Below, piece by piece: positions 1 to 4,713 of a stretch of 5,788 nucleotides of DNA. Positions within the stretch are counted from its first letter, which is position 1. Each line of letters starts with the position of its first letter. The position numbers and the translations under genes are program-made. This DNA is from JAEUTH01 sp044230205 (GTDB lineage: Bacteria > Bacteroidota > Bacteroidia > AKYH767-A > OLB10): assembly GCA_044230205.1 (NCBI GenBank), contig JBGARN010000170.1, positions 1 through 5,788 of the forward strand. Reading direction: 5' to 3'. The notes beneath the pieces were generated by a model. The model was not told where the DNA came from and did no database searches. It saw nothing but the letters and a program-made list of their open reading frames with translations.

Positions 1-1523
1 TTAGATGGATCGTTTTTCAAATGCCTGTAGGTTTGATCCTTCAGATTAAAAATGCTAATTCCGGTTGCATTTGTTCCAATCCATAACTGGCCGTCATTTA
101 CCATGGTCATGCATAAAATTTGATCAGAACTTAAAGAATTGGGGTTTAATGAGTCATTCTTGAATCGGGATATTTTTCCTGATCGTTTATTTAGAATATT
201 AAATCCTTTTCCATAAGTGCCTATGATCAACGTATCGTTGTTAAGATTTACCAGGCTCCAGATATTGTTATAAGAAATTGAGTTTTGGTTAACAGGTGAA
301 TTTGTCATTGAACGCATAGTTCCACTTGCAAAATCATAGTTATATAAACCAGCACCACCACTACCTATCCATAGTTTACTGCTATCCTGGTTTATAGAGA
401 AGACATTATTATAGTCGGGTGTTTTAATATCTCCCCAAATATTTCTCAAAAGTGAGAATTGGTTAAAGCTGTTATGATAATAATTTACTCCTCCCGGATT
501 GGTTCCCACCCAAATTATATTTGAACTGCCTTGATAAATATTTATTATCTGATTGCTGCTTAATGAATAAGGATCAGAGGGTGTTTTTGATAACTGAATT
601 ATTGAATCATTTTCGGGATTTAAAATGCTGATTCCATTATCAAATGTTCCTATCCATATCATTCCATCGTCCATTTCTGACACACAGTTTACATAATTTG
701 ATGCGATTGAGTTTATATTGTTCATATCGTGCTTGTACTGTACAAATTTTTCAGTTTTTGGATTGAACATAAATACCCCTCCATTGCGGCTTCCAAGCCA
801 TATTCTGCCTTTATGGTCCTTAGAAATATATTGAAATTTATTGTCTTGTACCACTGTTGAATCGTCAGCATTGCAATAAAAATGTTTTATTGAGTGACCA
901 TCATAATCAAGAATATTTAATCCGCTTCTTGTTGCGATGTATATTTTACCATCATTACCTCTTACCATTCCTCTGATATTATTGCTGCTTAATGAAAAAC
1001 TACTTCCGTCTTTAGAAATTCGAATTGATTTTTTGGTAATCGTGTCGAACAAGTTAAGTCCATTAATAAAAGTTGATATCCAGTAGAAACTATTTTTATG
1101 ATGTAAAATTCCTGTAATTTCGTTACTGCTTAACGTTGAACTGTCTTCGGGATTGTAACGATAGTTTGTAAATTCATCAAAAAGCGGATTAAATATTGAA
1201 AATCCGCCACCAAAGGTTCCGATTAATATCTTTCCATCAGTATCTTCTGAAATACAATAAATGGCAGAGGCAGAAATGCTTTTCGGGTCATTAATTCTAT
1301 GTTTATATTGCTTGAACCGGTATCCGTCAAATTTGTTCAGTCCGTCTAAAGTGCCAAACCACATACTGCCACGCTTATCTTGTAAAATGCAGTTGACTGC
1401 ACTTTGTGATAAACCATCTTTTATAGAAAGGTTATGAAAATTGTAATCTGACTGTAATTTGATTTGAGCCGGAGTATTCATTCCCATGAAAATCAAAAGC
1501 CATAATAAAAAATATCTTTTCAA
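1..1523 (-). CDS. Two-component regulator propeller protein, N-terminal part (3' end beyond window)
   Basis: This is the periplasmic sensor part of a Reg_prop-type regulator; 507 codons are visible without a stop. Residues 1-20 form a signal peptide (MKRYFLLWLLIFMGMNTPAQ). Residues 28-66 carry the usual first-blade signature (NLSIKDGLSQ, MWFGT, GLNKFDGY). Ten blade motifs of the WIGT type follow at about residues 54, 99, 147, 194, 241, 289, 337, 384, 432 and 480, a period of 45-48 residues, most preceded by an SLSSN-like turn. Family members usually have about fourteen blades, then a Y_Y_Y domain, a membrane segment and a histidine kinase or other output domain; all of that would lie left of base 1. 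The start is TTG at 1521-1523: there is no in-frame ATG between the upstream TAA and codon 13, and codon 13 would lose most of the signal peptide. The ligand is unknown; many such sensors control polysaccharide use, but no such genes are visible here. Confidence 0.93.
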   Translation of the reverse strand, partial: MKRYFLLWLLIFMGMNTPAQIKLQSDYNFHNLSIKDGLSQSAVNCILQDKRGSMWFGTLDGLNKFDGYRFKQYKHRINDPKSISASAIYCISEDTDGKILIGTFGGGFSIFNPLFDEFTNYRYNPEDSSTLSSNEITGILHHKNSFYWISTFINGLNLFDTITKKSIRISKDGSSFSLSSNNIRGMVRGNDGKIYIATRSGLNILDYDGHSIKHFYCNADDSTVVQDNKFQYISKDHKGRIWLGSRNGGVFMFNPKTEKFVQYKHDMNNINSIASNYVNCVSEMDDGMIWIGTFDNGISILNPENDSIIQLSKTPSDPYSLSSNQIINIYQGSSNIIWVGTNPGGVNYYHNSFNQFSLLRNIWGDIKTPDYNNVFSINQDSSKLWIGSGGAGLYNYDFASGTMRSMTNSPVNQNSISYNNIWSLVNLNNDTLIIGTYGKGFNILNKRSGKISRFKNDSLNPNSLSSDQILCMTMVNDGQLWIGTNATGISIFNLKDQTYRHLKNDPS

Positions 1524-1574
1524 ACGGAAGTCAGTTTTTATTTTAAGTTAAGCAAGTGAGTTGTAAAGTACTAT

Positions 1575-1611
1575 CAAATGTAAAAAACAATAATGAATAC
1601 GGTCAGGCAAA
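1575..1611 (-). promoter_or_regulatory. Candidate Bacteroidota promoter of the propeller gene
   Basis: On the minus strand, TACATTTG (plus 1575-1582) matches the Bacteroidota -7 consensus TAnnTTTG exactly, about 50 nt before the TTG start at 1523. A TTTG lies at plus 1608-1611 and could serve as the -33 element. Its 25-nt spacing is longer than usual, so only the -7 element is a good match. The position just past the upstream gene's terminator supports a separate transcription unit. Confidence 0.5.
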
Positions 1612-1655
1612 AAATTAAACCCTGCAACATCTATTGATGCCCAGGGTTTAATTTT
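1605..1655 (-). terminator. Intrinsic terminator of the S74/T9SS gene
   Basis: A perfect 14-bp inverted repeat has arms 1611-1624 (AAAATTAAACCCTG) and 1642-1655 (CAGGGTTTAATTTT), with a 17-nt loop. Read on the minus strand, the stem runs straight into a run of six U (plus 1609-1614), as expected of a Rho-independent terminator. It begins about 33 nt after the stop codon of the minus-strand gene ending at 1688. On the plus strand the stem is followed only by a mixed AT tract, and no plus-strand gene precedes it. Confidence 0.85.
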
Positions 1656-1687
1656 AATTAATCAATCTTTATTAAAATAATGATAAG

Positions 1688-2254
1688 TTATTTTAAAATC
1701 GTCATCTTTTTAGAGTCAACTTTTATTCCATCAACAATCAGGTCATAAATATAAGTGCCTGCATTAAATGTTGAAGCAGGAATAATCAGATTTCCGTGAG
1801 AAACAATTTCAATTGAATATGTTTTAAGTGTTGTACCATTTATTGAGCGAATGGTAATTAATGCATTCCTTGCATTGCCCGCAATAGAATAATTTATTTG
1901 TGTTGATTCATTAAATGGGTTAGGATTGTTTTGTTCAAGTGAAGATGATAACACATCTCTTTCTTTAATAGCATTACCTGATCCATTCATTAGTATTTCT
2001 AGCTTTTTCTTAATCTCATTAATTTCTGTTGCCAAAAATTCATTTTCTGATTTAAGGGTTATAATTTGTTCCTGTTGCTCTTTAATTGATTGAATTAATA
2101 ATGGAATAAATCCTGTATAATTTATGCCTTTGAAACTTATTTCTTTTGAAATTTCTTCTTGTGTTTCAGGATCAGTTGTAGCAGGACGGGTAATTTCAGA
2201 AACCAATTCAGGGAAAATTTCTTCAACATCCTGGGCTATAGACCATGTTGAATA
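1688..2254 (-). CDS. C-terminal open frame: end of S74 domain, coiled coil, T9SS type A sorting domain
   Basis: The frame is open from just after TAA 2255-2257 to the stop at 1688-1690. It has no ATG near its start; the TTG at 2204-2206 is simply the leucine in IAQDVEEIFPELV, so this is not an independent gene. Counting from that TTG, residues 1-35 hold the end of the S74-like domain (GINYTGFIPLLIQSIKEQQ). Residues 38-73 form a coiled coil with heptad positions I41, I48, L51, L58, I62, I65, L69 and L72. From residue 90 comes a T9SS type A domain: the NNPNPFN motif followed by a beta-rich stretch, closing with GTYIYDLIVDGIKV and a basic end at KKMTILK. The family is exported through the outer membrane by T9SS and attached at the surface. 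The stop is followed by the terminator at 1605-1655. Confidence 0.8.
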   Translation of the reverse strand, partial: YSTWSIAQDVEEIFPELVSEITRPATTDPETQEEISKEISFKGINYTGFIPLLIQSIKEQQEQIITLKSENEFLATEINEIKKKLEILMNGSGNAIKERDVLSSSLEQNNPNPFNESTQINYSIAGNARNALITIRSINGTTLKTYSIEIVSHGNLIIPASTFNAGTYIYDLIVDGIKVDSKKMTILK

Positions 2255-2586
2255 TTAACAGGTAAATTCATTATATTCAGATATATCTTTTTTAAAATAA
2301 TAATTGGTAGGCTTGCTTCAGCAATTTCTCGGCATATTTTTCTCATACAAAATCTTGTCTTTCTGTCTGAACTAATTATTAATGGTACCAATATGCAGGA
2401 TAGGTTCCATATGCGTAAACATTATAATCAAAGAACCTGCGTATTCAGTTGTAGCCACCAGTTGCTGTTGTATAGATTCCAAACATAGAACCACTTCAGA
2501 ATACAGAGTGGTAAAATGCCCTCCTATATCTTTTATAAATGAAGAGACACGTTGTTGATACCGATTTTAATTCCAAATAAAATTCT

Positions 2587-3156
2587 TCACGTATTTGCAG
2601 GTGTATTTGCAGCATCATTAGTTACGTTTATTCCTTTTGTACCACCTGATACATCAATACCAACTCCTTTACCTGTCGCATATTTTGAAATAACCTTTAG
2701 TGCCATAACATCAGAATTGGTTCCGGTGTATTGTGATTTAATTAATACTGCTGGTGAAGTCCAATTGGTATAACCATTAAAGCCCCACCTCCCAAATTCA
2801 GTATCCGTAATTGGTTTCCATCCAAATATTGCGGCTTTAATATTATTTGAATCGCCAAGCCCACCTCCGGTTAGAATATCCGTTTCACCATATACATTGG
2901 TTGTTCCATCGTTAGTTATTAGAATAGATTCTTCAATTTCTAAATTGCCTTTCAAACCGGGTATCCCAATATAGTTAGTGTCAATACAAATTACTTCGCC
3001 ATTACTATTCGTACCGGTTTGTGCACAGCAATAGCCAGCATTACCCGTGCGTCTAAAGTCTATGCAATCTGGTAACTGGGCATAAGCATTTGAAATAATT
3101 ATAAATAATGACAATGCTGCAAGGAAAATATTTTTTCCAAATTCATTAGGTTTCAT
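2587..3156 (-). CDS. N-terminal open frame of the broken S74 surface protein (189 aa)
   Basis: The ATG at 3154-3156 follows an A/T-rich leader (AAAACTTAAAAACT) like that of other starts in this window. Residues 1-26 are a clear signal peptide: basic start, hydrophobic stretch FLAALSLFIIIS, and cleavage after NAYA. The mature start carries four cysteines (31, 43, 44 and 57), which could form disulfides. Residues 60-189 are rich in glycine, asparagine and threonine with short strand-like units such as GIDVSGGTKGINVTN, typical of the body of Bacteroidota tail-fiber-domain proteins. The frame ends at TGA 2587-2589 just after NTPANT, where the family would continue with further units; the next bases in the same frame still encode FGIKIGINNVS, so the stop looks like a lesion. 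If expressed alone, the product would be exported but lack chaperone and sorting domains. Confidence 0.75.
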   Translation of the reverse strand: MKPNEFGKNIFLAALSLFIIISNAYAQLPDCIDFRRTGNAGYCCAQTGTNSNGEVICIDTNYIGIPGLKGNLEIEESILITNDGTTNVYGETDILTGGGLGDSNNIKAAIFGWKPITDTEFGRWGFNGYTNWTSPAVLIKSQYTGTNSDVMALKVISKYATGKGVGIDVSGGTKGINVTNDAANTPANT

Positions 3157-3507
3157 AGTTTTTAAGTTTTAGTGTGAATGTTTAAAATTAAATATTAATC
3201 AGTCTATAAATAGGGTATTTATTATAACGCTATCAGTTTGTCAATTCGAATTTAATTAAATTAAAATCCTGGTTGTAATGGCATTAAATATTCGTTGGTT
3301 TTTCATTAGTAAACGTAATCATTTTATTGATTGATGTGACAAATTGTTTAAAGATTTTCACGTATAAAATATCTTGATTTAGTATAGTAGAGACATTCAA
3401 CAAATCAACGCTTTTTGCCTTTGAAAGGCACCAGAAAATTGGATCTCAATACTGCTTTTAGCATTAGCAGATTAAATTAACCTGGCAGGAACGGCTATTC
3501 TTTGCAA

Positions 3508-3521
3508 ATAAATGCATTTAT
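3508..3521. repeat. 14-bp perfect palindrome ATAAATGCATTTAT
   Basis: The sequence equals its own reverse complement across 14 bases, centred on ATGCAT. It lies about 90 bases before the candidate -7 element at 3612 and could be a dimeric regulator's operator. In AT-rich DNA a chance palindrome is also possible, and no second copy is visible in the window. Confidence 0.3.
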
Positions 3522-3611
3522 AGTTTTCGGGAGCAGTTGTACTTTTTTGACGGATAGTAGCATTAAGCTTACACCTGCTCATTTGCATATATCAAGCTGG
3601 TAAAGACCGGA

Positions 3612-3619
3612 TACATTTG
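3612..3619 (+). promoter_or_regulatory. Candidate -7 promoter element TACATTTG
   Basis: This is an exact match to the Bacteroidota -7 consensus TAnnTTTG, about 70 nt before the ATG at 3688 and on the correct strand for the small two-gene unit. It is identical to the element proposed for the propeller gene. A TTTG at 3582-3585 lies 26 nt upstream, farther than the usual -33 spacing, so the upstream element is doubtful. Confidence 0.45.
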
Positions 3620-3687
3620 GTTCATCAAATTGAAAATCGGATTTGAAATAATTTAAAACAAACTCAAACAACTAAAAACTTAATAAG

Positions 3688-3872
3688 ATGAAACGTTCAG
3701 GTAAAAACAAGCAGCTAATAATTAGCACTACAAATACTGAGGTGTGCATGGCTCAATTATTCAATCGTACCACCTCAAAAATGGAAAAATTTATGATTGT
3801 GATTTTTTTGAATTAGGAAAAACAAATCAATCAATAACCAAACGATTAACAGACTTAAATTTAAAAACATGA
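3688..3872 (+). pseudogene. Small protein of unknown function, probably frameshifted (about 60 aa restored)
   Basis: I do not recognise the family. The ATG at 3688 has a good A-rich leader, and its frame runs 42 codons to TAG 3814-3816. From about 3744, a different frame reads more like real protein (GSIIQSYHLKNGKIYDCDFF, then ELGKTNQSITKRLTDLNLKT) and ends in TGA 3870-3872, overlapping the ATG of the next gene as ATGA. The two frames meet at GAGGTGTGCATG (3739-3750). Removing one GT from GTGTG would give a continuous 60-residue protein starting MKRSGKNKQLIISTTNTEV. The restored product would be soluble, with basic ends and an acidic middle (DCDFFE). Alternatives are a 42-codon gene from the GTG at 3744, or the unshifted 42-residue frame 3688-3816. 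The ATGA overlap favours the second frame being genuinely coding at its 3' end. Confidence 0.42.
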
Positions 3873-4111
3873 AAAATCGCATAAGTTCAAAATTGAAAAA
3901 CCAGATTCAGCCTAACCTTGAGTGGCTGAAGATTGATGGATACAAAGCAAAGCATAAAACAGCCGATGATGCCAACCAACGTGCTAATTTGAATTGGCTT
4001 AGATTGAAGGATAATGGAGCAATTTGGAATGATACAACCAGTAGTGACTTGATTTTCATTTTTTACATGGTTGTTTCATTTATTGGATGCCTGGCGCTAA
4101 CTCTAATTTAA
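3869..4111 (+). CDS. 80-residue single-pass membrane protein of unknown function
   Basis: I do not recognise this family. The ATG at 3869 overlaps the stop of the preceding frame (ATGA), suggesting translational coupling. Residues 1-59 are hydrophilic and basic at the start (MKNRISSKLK). They contain two related segments, NLEWLKIDGY at 16-25 and NLNWLRLKDNG at 40-50, an imperfect repeat of about 24 residues. Residues 61-80 (LIFIFYMVVSFIGCLALTLI) form one hydrophobic helix ending exactly at the stop, so the protein would be tail-anchored with no exposed C-terminus. There is no signal peptide. A terminator follows 93 nt after the stop, so this is the last gene of its unit. Being short and of unknown family, it could be spurious, but the overlap, tail helix and terminator together favour a real gene. 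Confidence 0.6.
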   Translation: MKNRISSKLKNQIQPNLEWLKIDGYKAKHKTADDANQRANLNWLRLKDNGAIWNDTTSSDLIFIFYMVVSFIGCLALTLI

Positions 4112-4193
4112 TGCGCAGAAGCAGATGTTAATATGCTTTAAAGTTTATTAAATAAACCCGAGATAATATTAATTTGTAAGGCTCATTAAAATC

Positions 4194-4236
4194 AAAAAAA
4201 TGGAAACCGTCAACTTAACTGTTGGCGGTTTTTTTT
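4194..4236 (+). terminator. Strong Rho-independent terminator
   Basis: The stem pairs 4204-4214 (AAACCGTCAAC) with 4221-4231 (GTTGGCGGTTT) over 11 positions with one U-G wobble and a 6-nt loop (TTAACT). A run of eight T (4229-4236) follows. It ends the small plus-strand unit. Seven A at 4194-4200 mean a minus-strand transcript would also meet a U-tract, though three bases beyond the stem, so it may act in both directions. Confidence 0.87.
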
Positions 4237-4373
4237 ATGCCAAAAATATAAACCATGAATTAGAACGACAAGTTTGCTACAAGAAACAGGTTGAACGGAA
4301 ACTCAGACTTGTAAGAAGAGCAAAATTATCGTGCTATCTAGGTTTGACCTTTGACGATTTAACCAGTAAGTGA
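4237..4373 (+). pseudogene. Possible coding remnant without a start
   Basis: One frame is open from the terminator's T-run to TGA 4371-4373. From 4257 it reads ELERQVCYKKQVERKLRLV, continues with a basic stretch, and ends YLGLTFDDLTSK. This is a basic, helix-prone stretch ending in an acidic motif, which looks more like protein than its surroundings. It has no in-frame ATG; the ATGs at 4237 and 4255 are in another frame and stop within a few codons. No promoter is visible between it and the terminator. It could be the tail of a decayed gene or a chance open frame of about 40 codons. I assign no function. Confidence 0.22.
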
Positions 4374-4713
4374 AAGGCAACCTAACAACATGAAAATTTT
4401 TTTAAAAGACACCTAATTGTGTATTGTGTACACATAGTAGTTGATGTACTACGCATAATAGTTGGCAATAGTATTCAGGTTTTATCCGCTCTAAATTTGT
4501 TGTCAGTATAATCAAATACAGAAAATCAAATTCGTTGAATGGCTAATGTTCATCAGATGATTTTAAGCAGCAAGCAATAACTCATATTAATAAAAAAAAC
4601 TCATGAAAATTATGTATAGTCATCCACCTTAAGCAGCCAGGTAAAAAAGTTATCTACTGGAATTTAAAAAAATTAATCAAAATTATTATTAACAAATTTA
4701 AAATTAAAAAACA
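4374..4713. other. Non-coding leader region of the lipoprotein gene
   Basis: No gene is visible here apart from tiny frames of fewer than ten codons. It contains a 10-bp palindrome TGTGTACACA at 4425-4434, a 5-bp stem at 4437-4441/4448-4452, a 9-bp direct repeat TTAAGCAGC at 4563-4571 and 4629-4637, and one exact TAnnTTTG at 4492. The last 60 bases are extremely A/T-rich, as is common just before Bacteroidota start codons. Confidence 0.5.
4492..4499 (+). promoter_or_regulatory. Candidate -7 promoter element TAAATTTG
   Basis: This is an exact TAnnTTTG match on the strand of the lipoprotein gene, but it lies 215 nt before the ATG. The nearest TTG upstream (4462-4464) is 27 nt away, outside the usual spacing. 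If real, the mRNA would have a long leader. A nearer promoter without a clear consensus is equally possible. Confidence 0.28.

Larger units (their letters stand above)
1688..3156 (-). pseudogene. Secreted S74 / tail-fiber-domain protein with T9SS sorting tail, multiply frameshifted
   Basis: I read this as one gene whose ends are intact and whose middle is broken. From the N-terminus: signal peptide, a repetitive glycine/asparagine-rich body, an S74 intramolecular-chaperone-like domain, a coiled coil and a T9SS type A tail. The two long open frames (2587-3156 and 1688-2254) point the same way with no promoter or start between them. The stretch between encodes recognisable pieces of the missing section in shifting frames, in the right order: SMFGIYTTATGGYN, FFDYNVYAYGTYPAYWY, SSDRK, YAEKLLKQ, KPTNYYFKKDISEYNEF, NLPVNIQHGL and IAQDVEEIFPELV. 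SDRK, followed by a KPTNYYF-like stretch and IAQDVEEIFPELV, is the family's usual order. S74-type domains are known to help assemble trimeric fibres; that role here is inference. Either the gene is dead or the sequence is locally faulty. Confidence 0.85.
3157..3687. other. Non-coding spacer between divergent units
   Basis: No convincing gene lies in these 531 bases on either strand. The longest stop-free runs are about 30-40 codons, lack good starts and resemble no family I know. It contains the 5' leader of the minus-strand S74 gene (from 3157), for which I find no TAnnTTTG match, and a candidate plus-strand promoter near 3612. There are two 14-bp palindromes (3249-3262 and 3508-3521) and a small 6-bp hairpin at 3416-3430 with no U-tract. 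Confidence 0.6.

Noticed and set aside
1..3. TTA at the left edge looking like a minus-strand TAA stop of the propeller gene
   Set aside because: Counting codons from 1523 puts bases 2-1 as the first two bases of an incomplete codon, so the TAA is out of frame and the gene continues outside the window.
2204..2206. TTG as the start of a separate 172-residue protein
   Set aside because: The same frame continues upstream with the family-typical IAQDVEEIFPELV, so this TTG is an internal leucine codon of a broken larger gene.
2552..2773. Plus-strand open frame of 73 codons
   Set aside because: It lies antisense to the S74 surface-protein gene, whose minus-strand frame has a signal peptide and family-like composition; the plus-strand reading has no recognisable features.
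3221..3244. Minus-strand TTGACA and TATAAT hexamers upstream of the S74 gene
   Set aside because: They are only 12 bp apart, too close for a sigma-70 type promoter, and Bacteroidota mainly use a different consensus.
3249..3262. Palindrome AATTTAATTAAATT
   Set aside because: It is made only of A and T in an AT-rich spacer and is easily produced by chance.
3416..3430. Small hairpin TGCCTT-TGA-AAGGCA
   Set aside because: The stem is 6 bp with no U-tract on either strand and no gene ends nearby, so it is not supported as a terminator.
4390..4416. ATG-started frame of eight codons (MKIFLKDT), and a similar tiny frame near 4603
   Set aside because: They are too short to support as genes, with no conserved context or leader-peptide attenuator structure downstream.
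4563..4637. Direct repeat TTAAGCAGC in two copies, considered as a mobile-element target duplication or CRISPR-like repeat
   Set aside because: There are only two 9-bp copies, with no inverted repeats or transposase between them and no third unit.
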